In this document: in pieces, positions 45,096-54,321 of the stretch
Position numbering within the stretch: position 1 is the stretch's first letter
Layout: the number at the start of each line of letters is the position of its first letter
DNA from: Methanomicrobium sp. W14
GTDB lineage: Archaea; Halobacteriota; Methanomicrobia; Methanomicrobiales; Methanomicrobiaceae
DNA length: 64,000 bases
Reading direction: 5' to 3'
Assembly: GCF_017875315.1 (NCBI RefSeq)
Contig: NZ_JAGGMM010000001.1
Location: forward strand, 682,001 to 746,000
Notes under the pieces: model-generated
What the model saw: the letters and a program-made list of their open reading frames with translations, nothing else
What the model was told of the DNA's origin: nothing
The model's database searches: none
Position numbers and translations under genes: made by a program

Positions 45096-46011
45096 TTACG
45101 AGCGTTTTTGCTTCAACGTATTCGGCGAGAGGATGAAGAAAAAAAGAGACGAATATGCCTCTTTAAGAAATGACATGCTGAGAGCAAGAATGAGGACTTC
45201 GTTTGAGGCATACCTTTCAACAGCATATGTAAGTTCATTTCTTGCCGGAATTACTGCATCGGTATTTGCAGGAATTATCACATATCTACTGAGAATCCCG
45301 GAAAGAATAGTTTACAGGGGTAACCTTCCTGACATATTCTTTGAACTAAACAGGTACAGCCTGATAATTGGGACCGTTGCAGTGGTTATTTTATCTCTTA
45401 TCATTATAGGAGGAATGACATTCGCGATATTTCTAATCTACCCGGGCATACTTTCCGGAGACAGAAAAAGGAACATTGATGCAACGCTTCCATATGCAAT
45501 AAATTATATCACAGCCATGTCTACGGCAGGAATTACACCCGCCGAAGTATTTAGACTTCTGGGTGAAAGTGAAATTTACGGTGAAAGCGCCGTTGAAGCA
45601 AGGTACATCACAAGAGATGTAGACATTTTTGGAAAAGATCTCCTTGAAGCGCTCAGAACTGCCGGACAATACACTCCCAGTAGCAGAATGAGAGATTTTT
45701 TACAGGGCGCTGTTGCAAGCATTTCAAGCGGCGGCAACCTGACGGAGTATTTCAGAAACAAATCCGAACAGTACACAAGAGAAAACAGACTGGAGCAGAA
45801 GACATTTCTTGAGACACTCGGTCTTATTTCCGAGTCATACGTGACAGCACTTGTAGCAGGCACACTGTTTTTGATAATACTTCAGTCGATTATGTCATCA
45901 ATAAGCGGATCGTCAAGCCCGGTCTTTTTGTATGTGGTAATATACGGAATTATTCCTCTCGGAAGCATTATGTTCGTGATACTTATAGATGCAATGACCC
46001 CGGAGGTCTGA
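45088..46011 (+). CDS. Type IV pilus platform protein 1 (TadC/FlaJ family)
   Basis: 307-aa polytopic protein of the secretion system F family. TMs at about 47-68, 91-120, and two near the C terminus (TALVAGTLFLIILQSIM, VFLYVVIYGIIPLGSIMFVI). The cytoplasmic part has YAINYITAMSTAGITPAEVF and FLQGAVASISSGGNLTEYF. The start overlaps the ATPase stop by 8 nt. It forms the platform turned by the ATPase, together with the next gene. Confidence 0.9.
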   Translation: MNSYERFCFNVFGERMKKKRDEYASLRNDMLRARMRTSFEAYLSTAYVSSFLAGITASVFAGIITYLLRIPERIVYRGNLPDIFFELNRYSLIIGTVAVVILSLIIIGGMTFAIFLIYPGILSGDRKRNIDATLPYAINYITAMSTAGITPAEVFRLLGESEIYGESAVEARYITRDVDIFGKDLLEALRTAGQYTPSSRMRDFLQGAVASISSGGNLTEYFRNKSEQYTRENRLEQKTFLETLGLISESYVTALVAGTLFLIILQSIMSSISGSSSPVFLYVVIYGIIPLGSIMFVILIDAMTPEV

Positions 46012-46014
46012 AAA

Positions 46015-47028
46015 ATGGATTTTATGAAGAAAAAAAAGACCACGGAAAAAGAGACCTCTGAAAATGACAAAGAGCAGGAGATTATTCTTGAAAAGATAGA
46101 AGAAAGAAAAAAATCCAGTGAAGGATTTAACAGGATATTCAGTCATCCTCTTCAGGTTTTAACTGAAAAACCGGAGAACATACTGATAGTTTCGGTCCCT
46201 GTAGCACTTATTGTTTTTTTTGCAGGTTTTATAGACTCAACGGTCCAGTACGGGCTGCGTTCACTTATAACCTCTACTTTCATAGATGACATTATCTTCT
46301 TTTCGATTATAATAGCCCTTTTACCATACGCTATACTTGATACAAAAGAGGCCTCAAGGAGGAGAAATATTGAAACCGCTCTTCCAAACTTTTTCAGGGA
46401 TGTAGCCGGCATGAACGAAAGCGGGATGACACTTCCTAATGCAATAAGTACAGTCTCGAATGGCGATTACGGAAGCCTGACACCTTATGTTAAAAAAATG
46501 AACAATGAAATCTCATGGAACATCCCCTTTATAGATGCAATCTTCCGCTTCGGTGAAAGGCTCGGAACACCCCTTGCAAAAAGAAGTGTTGACCTGATAG
46601 CAAAAGCAAGCCTTGCAGGAGGAAATGTCAGCGAGGTTTTAAAGGCAGCTGCAAATGACTCCTACGAATTTGTGAACCTTGCCGCCGAGAGAAGAAACAA
46701 TATGATGATCTATGTTGTAATAGTAATTGTATCATTCCTCGTTTTTATGTTTGTAATCGCCATTATGGCTGGAACATTTTTGAGCACTATGGCGGATGCA
46801 GGCGCTGCGGTTGCATCATCGGGGACAGAAGTTGCATCGGCAGGAACATTTGGAGGCTCAATTGACATGGACTTATACAAAAGAATCTTCACTCATGCCT
46901 CAATGATACAGGGATTTTTTTCGGGCCTTGTGGCAGGACAGATGGGTGAAGGAAGGGCAGCAGCAGGACTGAAATATTCATTAATCATGCTTGCAACTGC
47001 ATGGGTGGCATTCAGATTCTTTATCTGA
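46015..47028 (+). CDS. Type IV pilus platform protein 2 (TadC/FlaJ family)
   Basis: 337 aa, second secretion-F protein. A charged Lys/Glu-rich N terminus (about 40 aa) precedes two TMs, then the cytoplasmic core LPNFFRDVAGMNESGMTLPN and LAGGNVSEVLKAAANDSYEF, then three C-terminal TMs. It follows paralogue 1 by 3 nt. The two probably form a heteromeric platform, as in Tad-like systems. An Ala/Ser-rich loop (AGAAVASSGTEVASAG) faces outside. Confidence 0.9.
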   Translation: MDFMKKKKTTEKETSENDKEQEIILEKIEERKKSSEGFNRIFSHPLQVLTEKPENILIVSVPVALIVFFAGFIDSTVQYGLRSLITSTFIDDIIFFSIIIALLPYAILDTKEASRRRNIETALPNFFRDVAGMNESGMTLPNAISTVSNGDYGSLTPYVKKMNNEISWNIPFIDAIFRFGERLGTPLAKRSVDLIAKASLAGGNVSEVLKAAANDSYEFVNLAAERRNNMMIYVVIVIVSFLVFMFVIAIMAGTFLSTMADAGAAVASSGTEVASAGTFGGSIDMDLYKRIFTHASMIQGFFSGLVAGQMGEGRAAAGLKYSLIMLATAWVAFRFFI

Positions 47029-47111
47029 ATAAAACTAAAAGAAACCCGTTTAAAAAAAATACAATCTCAAAATATAGGGATATAATATCAGAGATGTTTC
47101 ATCTGAATTAA

Positions 47112-47417
47112 TTAACTGATATTGTCAAGTTTATACCCTTTATCCATCAGAAGCTTTTTTACTCTCTCACGGTGGTTACCCTGCAGTTCTATTGAATTGC
47201 CTTTTATAGTACCGCCGCAGGCCAGTTTTCCTTTCAGGAATTTCTGAAGGTCATCCAAATCTATGTCATATGGATCAAGGCCTTCAATAACCGTAACTTC
47301 TTTGCCGTAACGCCTTCTGTTGATCTTAACGCTAATCTGTTGTTGTTCCTTTGCTACTTCTTCGCAAATACACAATTCTTTTGGCAGTCCGCATTTTGGA
47401 CAAATACCACCAGTCAT
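47112..47417 (-). CDS. Translation initiation factor aIF1 (SUI1)
   Basis: 101 aa, the usual archaeal size. Zinc-ribbon-like [13 protein letters not shown] at the N terminus and the SUI1 core [20 protein letters not shown] with [20 protein letters not shown]. It checks start-codon selection in the 30S P site. ATG 47417 has AAAGGT at 8 nt; ATG 47423 is too close to the SD. Confidence 0.95.
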   Translation of the reverse strand: MTGGICPKCGLPKELCICEEVAKEQQQISVKINRRRYGKEVTVIEGLDPYDIDLDDLQKFLKGKLACGGTIKGNSIELQGNHRERVKKLLMDKGYKLDNIS

Positions 47418-47764
47418 TACCATGTACCTTTCAAGTATGGTTATATATTTGTTAGCATGCAGATTACACGTTCCTGGCAATAATGCTTATATCAGACATT
47501 GCATAACATATTAATAAAAATTTAATTTGTGGTTTTTTTCAGGAACGCGCAATATTGAACCATTATATCTGTATAAAAGCAACAGGATTCCCGCATACAT
47601 GTACTGCCATTATAAATTGTTTTTTATTTTTCACCAAAACACCTTTAAAATATAACTAAAAACCAGAATTTCATCAGATCATTGTCTGCCAGCTATAAAA
47701 ATCCGGTGAATACACTGTATGAATACTCAGTTTATTTAGTCTTAGCTCAAATTTATATTGTAAC
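47418..47764. other. Divergent spacer between aIF1 and cobQ
   Basis: 347 bp, AT-rich. It should contain both promoters. I see no tRNA, cobalamin-riboswitch-like element or strong hairpin in it. The CobQ ATG at 47765 lacks an SD; TTTATATTG at 47750-47758 is too close to be its TATA box. Confidence 0.4.
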
Positions 47765-49213
47765 ATGTCACTTATGATTCTCGGGACATCTTCCCATGCA
47801 GGAAAAAGCACAATTACGGCAGCAGTCTGCCGAAGCATGTCAAAACGCAATATAAGTGTTGCTCCATTCAAATCACAAAATATGAGCCTGAATTCGTATG
47901 TGACAAAAGACGGAGCTGAAATAGGCATTGCCCAGGCCATGCAGGCATTTGCCGCAATGACAGAGCCTCAGGCCGAGATGAACCCGATTCTTCTTAAGCC
48001 AAAGGGGGACAAGACCTCACAGATAGTGCTTCTCGGAAAACCATACAAAGATGTCTGTATCGGCGATTACTACAAGGAAACACCGTGCTTACTTGATATA
48101 GCAGCAGAAGCCTACGAAAAATTAAGGAAAAAATACAAAAACGTGGTTGTCGAGGGGGCAGGAAGTGCCGCCGAGGTAAATTTATACGACAGGGACATTG
48201 CAAATATTCTCCTTGCAGAAAGAATCAATATTCCAATAATAATTGTCGGTGACATCGAAAGAGGAGGAATATTCGCCCAAATCATAGGGACTTATGACCT
48301 TCTTCCGAAAGACGTAAGAAAAAATGTAGTCGGATTTATAATCAACAAATTCAGGGGAGACAAGGACCTTTTCAAAGATGGTATCAGAATTATAGAAGAA
48401 AAAACAGGACTTTCTGTATTAGGGGTTCTTCCATACATTGACATTCCAATCCCAAGCGAAGACTCCCTTTCAATAAATGATAAGACAGCATCAGACTCCC
48501 CTGTAAAAATTGCCATTGTAAGGCTTCCAAGAATATCCAATTTCAGTGATTTTGAAATTCTCGAGAAATTCGCATCAGTTGAGTATACAGAACCCCACAA
48601 AAGTCTCGAAAAATATGACTGCATAATAATTCCCGGAACAAAGAACACAGTTGAAGACTTTGAAGAGCTGCAAAAATCCGGTTTCGGGGAAGAACTGAAA
48701 AAAGCACGTATGAGAAAAGTCCCGGTAATAGGTGTATGTGGAGGCTACCAGATGCTTGGAAAAAAAATCAGGGACGAAGGTTTTGAATCGGGAGAAAAAA
48801 AAGTTCTTGACGGTTTTGGTCTCCTGAACATAGAAACGGTATTTGACAGCTACAGCAAAACAACTGTTCAGGTAAAAAGAAAAGCAAATGCTGTCGGGCC
48901 AATACTATCATCAGTCGGCGAAACTGAAGGCTACGAAATTCATATGGGAAGAACAATTCTGAACGGCACAGAAGAAGCCTTCAGCGGAGACGGTGCTGTA
49001 TCGGAAGACGGTCTTGTCATAGGAACATACATGCACGGGCTGTTTAAAAACGTAAACTTTTCGGATGCCCTCCTAAAATATCTTTATTCCAAAAAAAATC
49101 TTCCCTTTAACGGAATTAATGACGAAAATCCGGACGAATCATATGACATGCTTTCGGAATATTTTGAAAAACATGTTAATTTTGACAAAATACTTCAGTA
49201 TTTTGAGAATTAA
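47765..49213 (+). CDS. cobQ: Cobyric acid synthase
   Basis: Amidates four side chains of adenosylcobyrinic acid a,c-diamide (archaeal name cbiP). 482 aa: N-terminal dethiobiotin-synthetase-like domain with LGTSSHAGKSTITAAVCRS, PFKSQNMSLNS and VEGAGSAAEVNL; C-terminal class I amidotransferase domain with nucleophile Cys in VIGVCGGYQMLG and catalytic His in TYMHGLF. Methanogens need the corrinoid for methyl transfer. Confidence 0.96.
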   Translation: MSLMILGTSSHAGKSTITAAVCRSMSKRNISVAPFKSQNMSLNSYVTKDGAEIGIAQAMQAFAAMTEPQAEMNPILLKPKGDKTSQIVLLGKPYKDVCIGDYYKETPCLLDIAAEAYEKLRKKYKNVVVEGAGSAAEVNLYDRDIANILLAERINIPIIIVGDIERGGIFAQIIGTYDLLPKDVRKNVVGFIINKFRGDKDLFKDGIRIIEEKTGLSVLGVLPYIDIPIPSEDSLSINDKTASDSPVKIAIVRLPRISNFSDFEILEKFASVEYTEPHKSLEKYDCIIIPGTKNTVEDFEELQKSGFGEELKKARMRKVPVIGVCGGYQMLGKKIRDEGFESGEKKVLDGFGLLNIETVFDSYSKTTVQVKRKANAVGPILSSVGETEGYEIHMGRTILNGTEEAFSGDGAVSEDGLVIGTYMHGLFKNVNFSDALLKYLYSKKNLPFNGINDENPDESYDMLSEYFEKHVNFDKILQYFEN

Positions 49214-49232
49214 CAATAAATGAATCTATTTT

Positions 49233-49499
49233 TCAGCTGATTATATTCATAATGCTCCTAAAACCCTCTTTTCTGTCATCATCACAGACAACCTCTTCAA
49301 CTTTTTTGAGATTGACACTCTCCGTAGACCGGCTCATAGTGCAGTACGCACGCGCCGGAGACTTTATCTCTTTACCGTTTTCAATAAAATAAACAGAATG
49401 CACGCAGAAACGGCACTTTTCAATATCTTCACTTTTGGAGGGCAGGCACTGGACACTCTGTTTTTCTACCGGCAAAGTCCTGAGTTTTTTTTCAGTCAT
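49233..49499 (-). CDS. Small Cys-containing hypothetical protein
   Basis: 88 aa, not recognised. Cysteines in QCLPS, KCRFCVHS, YCTMS and VVCDD; CRFC plus the later C could bind metal. ATG 49499 overlaps the end of the Cys-cluster protein gene by 8 nt, so the two are coupled and may act together. Confidence 0.6.
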   Translation of the reverse strand: MTEKKLRTLPVEKQSVQCLPSKSEDIEKCRFCVHSVYFIENGKEIKSPARAYCTMSRSTESVNLKKVEEVVCDDDRKEGFRSIMNIIS

Positions 49500-49980
49500 A
49501 AAATTCCACCCTATAACCGTTTTTATTCAGTATCAGTTCAAGGTTTTTGCGCCATTCTGACGTATTGTCGGGATTTATACCTGTGACTTCATTCTCCCAT
49601 ATTTTTTTAAGATGTTCATCAGAAGACTCAAGTGATGTCTTCCCTTTAACTGATCCTGCAAAATCACCAGATAAATTATTGTATATTCTGCATATGCAAC
49701 ACTTGAAGTCTTTGCAGAACTTTGGTGCCGTATCATAAACAGCACAAAGATAATGACCCGACTCCGGGTCATGGAAAAGGAATGGGCACCATCCATCTTT
49801 TTCGCGATTCGGCACGTGAAATTCATCCCTGTAACGCTTATCGATAACCGGATAGAACACTTCACCTGAAATCTGGTGTACAGCAGCATACCTGCCCTGC
49901 CCAATCTGCCCCGTCACCTTTACGTATCTTCCCATTCCCATACAGCACCTTCCACAGAGAGTACAAACAAATTTGGCCAT
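49492..49980 (-). CDS. YkgJ-family cysteine cluster protein
   Basis: 162 aa with the zinc/iron-chelating cysteine cluster pattern: CTLCGRCCMGMG at residues 6-17, WCPFL in the middle, and the C-terminal set FCKDFKCCICRIYN. The family is thought to bind Fe-S or Zn; function unknown. Coupled to the small protein downstream. No SD; probably leaderless, with a short divergent spacer (90 bp) to the sugar nucleotidyltransferase. Confidence 0.82.
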   Translation of the reverse strand: MAKFVCTLCGRCCMGMGRYVKVTGQIGQGRYAAVHQISGEVFYPVIDKRYRDEFHVPNREKDGWCPFLFHDPESGHYLCAVYDTAPKFCKDFKCCICRIYNNLSGDFAGSVKGKTSLESSDEHLKKIWENEVTGINPDNTSEWRKNLELILNKNGYRVEFYD

Positions 49981-50070
49981 ATTAAATACTTTTTAACTTA
50001 AGATATTAATCAATGTTCAGCAACAGGCGATCGACTGCCTTATTAGAGAATACAGACTAAAACTGATTAA

Positions 50071-51249
50071 ATGAAGGTTTGTATTATGTGCGGCGGCGAA
50101 GGGACAAGACTTCGCCCGCTTACATTTGAACGTCCAAAACCATGCATACCAATTGTAAACACTCCATCCATACAGCACCTGGTATCCCATCTGTCAAATC
50201 TCGGATTCAGCGATATCATAGTGACAATAGGATACAAGGGAGACGAGATACAAAAGGCGCTTGGAGACGGCTCTTTATTCGGTGTAAATATAACATATGT
50301 CAGGGAAGACAAAAAATTAGGTACAGCCGGAAGCGTAAAAAATGCCGAAAAATACCTGAAAGGGTCACCTTTTCTTGTTGTCGGAGGGGATCACGTAACA
50401 GACGTTGATCTTCTCTCATTCTACAGAGAGCACATAAAAGGAGAAAGCATTGTTTCAATCGGTTTAATAAGCATAGACGAGCCCTGCGACTATGGTATCG
50501 CTGAAATTGACGTAAACTATCATCTTAAAAGATTTCGCGAAAAGCCATCTCCCGGAGAGATCTTCTCAAATCTTGCAAGTACAGGAATATATGTCTGTGA
50601 CCCTGAAATTTTTAATTATATCCCTGAAGCAAAGAAATTCGATTTTGCAAAGGATTTATTTCCCCTTATGATGCAGAAAGGGATAATCATAAAGGGCTGG
50701 CTTGCCAGGGGAAACTGGACGGATGTGGGAAGCCCGCAGTCATTAAGACAAGCCGAACACTGGAAACTTCAGGATATGCATTATACAAATATCAAAGGAA
50801 ACGTGACAATTAAAGGCGCCCATGTCCTTGGTCCTGTGCAACTCGGAGATTCAGTCATAATCGGTGAGAACTCAAGAATCATAGGCCCGGTATCGATAGG
50901 GTCAGGGACTTGCATCGGTGAAAACGTTCTTATCGGTCCTTATACAAGCATAGGCGAGCACTGCAGGATTGCCCATGATTCCAAAATATTCTCGTCGTCA
51001 ATATACAACCACGTGGATATAGGCTCCCAGACAACTATCTCAGGCAGTATAATAGACGATGATGCAAAGACCGGTGTTTTATGCAGTATCGAAAATGACA
51101 CGGTTATCGGCCCGAGAACTGAACTGAAAAACAGGGTGATAGTGCATTCTGGCACAAGAATCTGGCCTGAAGTCGTTATAGAAGAAGGACAGGTCGTAAA
51201 AGAGTATTTATTGAATGAAAAATTTGATACATCATACTCGGGTTCCTGA
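50071..51249 (+). CDS. NDP-sugar synthase (nucleotidyltransferase with beta-helix)
   Basis: 392 aa. The N-terminal 235 residues are a nucleotidyltransferase: GGEGTRLRPLT at 8-18, ERPKPCIPIVN, LVVGGDHVTDVD and GIAEIDVN. The C-terminal 150 residues are a left-handed beta helix of hexapeptide repeats (VIIGENSRIIGPVSIGSG). This fits glucose-1-phosphate thymidylyl/uridylyltransferase or mannose-1-phosphate guanylyltransferase; the sequence does not settle which. It feeds cell-surface glycan synthesis. Confidence 0.88.
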   Translation: MKVCIMCGGEGTRLRPLTFERPKPCIPIVNTPSIQHLVSHLSNLGFSDIIVTIGYKGDEIQKALGDGSLFGVNITYVREDKKLGTAGSVKNAEKYLKGSPFLVVGGDHVTDVDLLSFYREHIKGESIVSIGLISIDEPCDYGIAEIDVNYHLKRFREKPSPGEIFSNLASTGIYVCDPEIFNYIPEAKKFDFAKDLFPLMMQKGIIIKGWLARGNWTDVGSPQSLRQAEHWKLQDMHYTNIKGNVTIKGAHVLGPVQLGDSVIIGENSRIIGPVSIGSGTCIGENVLIGPYTSIGEHCRIAHDSKIFSSSIYNHVDIGSQTTISGSIIDDDAKTGVLCSIENDTVIGPRTELKNRVIVHSGTRIWPEVVIEEGQVVKEYLLNEKFDTSYSGS

Positions 51250-51264
51250 ACTTTTCATTATTTT

Positions 51265-52050
51265 TTAGTCGTGCCGTACAAGCCGGTGCGTTATCGCCAT
51301 AAGGGGATGTCTTGCATAATCTAGAACACGAATATCGTCAAGCGTTTTTAAGTTCATTTCATGTGCAGTCTTTTCAAGGCCAATTTCAATATCTTCATCA
51401 ATTTCTATAACATAAGCGTCAAGATCCTTTATTCCGAGCCTTTTTGCTGCAACAGCCCTGTGATGTCCGTCCACAAGTATTAACTTTCCTGGTTTTCTCA
51501 CAACAATAATAGGTTCTGCCAGACCTTTTTTTATCTCGTAAATCCTTCCTTCAAGTTCATCTTCATATATTTTGGACTGCGTGGGCAGGAGTTTGTCTAC
51601 TGGTACAACCTCCCTGCTCATCCTTGGATTGATGTCATGAAGCATTTTCAGTGTTTCAATGAACTTGAAAACTTTTTCAGGTGAGACATGCTCAATCTGT
51701 GATCTTATTACATCTGCATTGGATATTATACCGATAAGATTTCCCTCTTCGTCGACTACAGGAAGCTTTTGTATCCCCGATCTGAAGATTACCCTGGCTG
51801 CATCATTTACATCCATATCAGCATCGGCTACGATAAGGTGCCTTGACATAGCCCTTTCTATTGGCGTTGATGGATAAACAAAAAGAAGATCCCTGGCTGC
51901 AATATATCCCACCACTTTCCTGCCGTCAACAACAGGAAAACCATCATGTCTGGTTTTTCTTATTGCCTCAATAACATCCCTGGCAGTACCGTGGACATCA
52001 ATTGTAACCACATCGGATGTCATATAGTTTTTGACCTTTTTTTTATCCAT
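51265..52050 (-). CDS. CBS-pair protein with ParB-like domain
   Basis: 261 aa. Two CBS repeats (residues 8-60, VKNYMTSDVVTIDVHGTARD; and about 68-122, AMSRHLIVADADMDVNDAAR) form a nucleotide-binding Bateman module. The rest is a ParB/sulfiredoxin-like domain (VPVDKLLPTQSKIYEDEL, GKLILVDGHHRAVAAKRLGI). That G-H-x-R box is the ATP/CTP-binding motif of ParB-like enzymes. It may be a ligand-controlled kinase or CTPase. Known in several methanogens; function unknown. No SD. Confidence 0.82.
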   Translation of the reverse strand: MDKKKVKNYMTSDVVTIDVHGTARDVIEAIRKTRHDGFPVVDGRKVVGYIAARDLLFVYPSTPIERAMSRHLIVADADMDVNDAARVIFRSGIQKLPVVDEEGNLIGIISNADVIRSQIEHVSPEKVFKFIETLKMLHDINPRMSREVVPVDKLLPTQSKIYEDELEGRIYEIKKGLAEPIIVVRKPGKLILVDGHHRAVAAKRLGIKDLDAYVIEIDEDIEIGLEKTAHEMNLKTLDDIRVLDYARHPLMAITHRLVRHD

Positions 52051-52167
52051 TGCTTATGAATAATTGATCTTTAACAATATGAATGACTCGGTAATTTTTC
52101 AGTTTATAGAGTAGAGAATAAAAGAAGGCCTATTCTTTTATTAAAAAAGGTTTAGTTGTGTGAAATT

Positions 52168-52638
52168 TCATTCTATTGATATTTCACTTATAGCTGCAGG
52201 CTCCGTCTTTTTCAGGTGTATCTCCAGAACTCCGTTCTTAAAGCTTGCACTGGAACCTGCTTCCGATACGTCTGACGGAAGAGAGACTATTCTTTTCATC
52301 GTTCCATAGGACCTTTCACGCATATAATATCCGGTATCTTTGTCCTCTTCCTCGGTTTCCTTGTTTCTGTCACATGATATTTCAAGTGTTTTCGGGTCCA
52401 TAAGTTTTAGTTTTATATTCTCCTTTTCAACACCCGGAAGGTCTGCTACAACCACTTCCTCGCCTTTATTGTCGATAACGTCAACACGGCACTCCCCGGT
52501 TATTGCAGGAAGTATACGCTGTGAAAACTTATTGTTATATCCTCCGAGTGTCTGTGCAAATCTGTCCTCCATCTCTGCCATAAGTTCATCCACCTCATTC
52601 CACAGTGAATGAATCGGGTATATACTTCTTCTAATCAT
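52168..52638 (-). CDS. Hsp20 small heat-shock protein
   Basis: 156 aa, alpha-crystallin domain from about residue 48 to 142: VDVIDNKGEEVVVADLPGVE, YYMRERSYGTMKRIVSLP, ASFKNGVLEIHLKK (the A-x-x-x-n-G-v-L motif). The usual I-x-I C-terminal anchor is present as ISEISIE. It is an ATP-independent holdase. SD-like GATGAG lies upstream of ATG 52638. Confidence 0.95.
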   Translation of the reverse strand: MIRRSIYPIHSLWNEVDELMAEMEDRFAQTLGGYNNKFSQRILPAITGECRVDVIDNKGEEVVVADLPGVEKENIKLKLMDPKTLEISCDRNKETEEEDKDTGYYMRERSYGTMKRIVSLPSDVSEAGSSASFKNGVLEIHLKKTEPAAISEISIE

Positions 52639-52789
52639 AGCGCTTACTCATCTCTTTCTATCAGGCCACTTTAATGTGCCTAACTATAAGTAAACATTCA
52701 TAGTATATAATATGTTATTTGATGACAACAAAACCCCTCAAAAATAAATAAGACATTTATTTATCTGATCCAAAGAGAAATATGTATAG

Positions 52790-53470
52790 ATGAAAAAACA
52801 GGGGAAAAAGAAGAACAACGACTGGCAAAAGACGTTTTCTAAAATATTCATAGTGGCTATTCTGTTACTGTGTGTTTTAGGCTTTTCACTGACATATTCT
52901 TTTTTTTCGATATTCAACAAAATCGACGAAGGAGAATATGCGATTGTTGATTATACGTTAAGCTATGAAAAAGGTGCACCAATTATCTCATCATCACAGT
53001 CAGTGGTCCAGAATGCATACAAGAGTGGCTATTCAGTTGCATTAAGCAATCCTCTTAAGCTTAAAGCAGGAGCTGTTCAGACTGAAAATTATACAGGGGT
53101 TGATGCATATGTTTACCCTGACGGGAAGGAAAAATTTGAACTTCTGGACCTTGAACTCAATGCGATAAGCCAAAATATTGTAGGAATGCATGACGGAGAT
53201 GTAAAACAGATTAATTTGGATTTCGCTAACAACCTGACATTTAAAATGTCCTCCATTGTATACAATGCATTGCACAATGACTCTGATGCATTTGACAACG
53301 CGGAGGTTGGAATGCTTGTTCCACTTGAATTTTATCCAAAAGGCAACTCGACAACAAACACATCAGAGGCTATTCAGAGACCTGCTGTAATCGTCAACAA
53401 AACCAATAACAGTCTTGTATTCAGATATGGTTACGCTGTAGCAGATATTGAAATCTCTGAAATCCAATAA
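52790..53470 (+). CDS. Membrane-anchored FKBP-like protein
   Basis: 226 aa. One TM at about residues 20-42 (IFIVAILLLCVLGFSLTYSF), then an extracellular domain beginning EGEYAIVDYTLSYEKGAPII, which resembles the first strands of slyD-like FKBP prolyl isomerases, and VGMHDGDVKQINLDF, like the FKBP IF-loop start. The catalytic aromatic residues are hard to place, so enzyme activity is unsure. Archaea have similar surface FKBP proteins. No SD. Confidence 0.6.
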   Translation: MKKQGKKKNNDWQKTFSKIFIVAILLLCVLGFSLTYSFFSIFNKIDEGEYAIVDYTLSYEKGAPIISSSQSVVQNAYKSGYSVALSNPLKLKAGAVQTENYTGVDAYVYPDGKEKFELLDLELNAISQNIVGMHDGDVKQINLDFANNLTFKMSSIVYNALHNDSDAFDNAEVGMLVPLEFYPKGNSTTNTSEAIQRPAVIVNKTNNSLVFRYGYAVADIEISEIQ

Positions 53471-53499
53471 AAAACATTAAAATAAATTAAGGCAGATTA

Positions 53500-53516
53500 T
53501 CAGGAATAATTCCTGA
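53500..53516. terminator. Perfect palindrome after the FKBP-like gene
   Basis: TCAGGAAT-A-ATTCCTGA, 30 nt after the stop at 53470. It may be a terminator hairpin (6-bp stem, 5-nt loop) or a protein site. The rest of 53471-53668 is AT-rich with T runs and no gene. Confidence 0.4.
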
Positions 53517-53668
53517 AAACACACCTTAAACCGTATTTTAAGAGATATTAAAGATTTTTTAATTTGTTATCTAAATTTTTTCCGTTCGGTAACGTCATTT
53601 ACCAGGATTATCTTCAGAATGCATAAAACTAAAAAACATAAAAAAGAGACTATTTTGTTAAATTATTT

Positions 53669-54253
53669 TTATGACCAGTTTGACTTTATTCCATAAACAC
53701 GCTTGATTTTGCGCGCATAGGCTTTCCATCCCTCTTTTCTCATCATTGCACCGTTTCTCAGCTTCATATGGGTCACTTTGAACCTGAATTTCCCGATCTC
53801 ATAAACTTCGCCTATTACTATATCGTCCTCACCGTTGCATTTAAGGTACAAAGGAATGGTTTTCCTGCCGTCATGATACGAAACCTTAACGATAACATTA
53901 TCGATACTTCTTGTCCACAGCGTATCAATATCGCAGGCTGTGGCGCTTCTGACCCTCTTGTCGTCAATTTCAACAGATGTCACTTCAACGCCAAAAGTAT
54001 TATCGTCCGCCTCTGCAACAAGCAAATCACCAACAGATACCATTTCATCATCATCAAGTTCAACAAAACCTGGATTCGACTCTTTTTCACTGCTGATAAT
54101 AGCCTTAACCTTAATCTCCTCAGGCTCTTTCACCTTTTCCATATGATAAACGCTGCCGCAATTTTTGCACTGCACAAGAAGGTCATCAGATTCCTTCAAT
54201 ATGACATGCTCATACTCTCCATTGCAAACAGGACAAAAAAATTCAGTATCCAT
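53669..54253 (-). CDS. HVO_0476-type zinc-finger protein
   Basis: 194 aa. N-terminal zinc ribbon CPVCNGEYEHVI ... CKNCGSVYH (two C-x2-C pairs, residues 6-9 and about 28-31), followed by a beta-rich domain with DDEMVSVGDLLVAE and the end KLRNGAMMRKEGWKAYARK. The family is common in haloarchaea and methanogens, function unknown; zinc ribbon plus OB-like sheet hints at RNA or transcription. ATG 54253 has AAGGT at 6 nt. Confidence 0.78.
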   Translation of the reverse strand: MDTEFFCPVCNGEYEHVILKESDDLLVQCKNCGSVYHMEKVKEPEEIKVKAIISSEKESNPGFVELDDDEMVSVGDLLVAEADDNTFGVEVTSVEIDDKRVRSATACDIDTLWTRSIDNVIVKVSYHDGRKTIPLYLKCNGEDDIVIGEVYEIGKFRFKVTHMKLRNGAMMRKEGWKAYARKIKRVYGIKSNWS

Positions 54254-54321
54254 TAGGTACCTTATGGGTAATATAATGAGATATATTCTTTCAAAGTATA
54301 ACATTTCTATACGAACGGATA

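Noticed and set aside
47418-47764. Cobalamin riboswitch before cobQ
   Set aside because: No B12-box-like element or long-stem structure seen; archaeal cobQ genes rarely have one.
53768-54256. 162-codon plus-strand frame opposite the zinc-finger gene
   Set aside because: Opposite a gene with a clear zinc ribbon and SD; composition is antisense-like.
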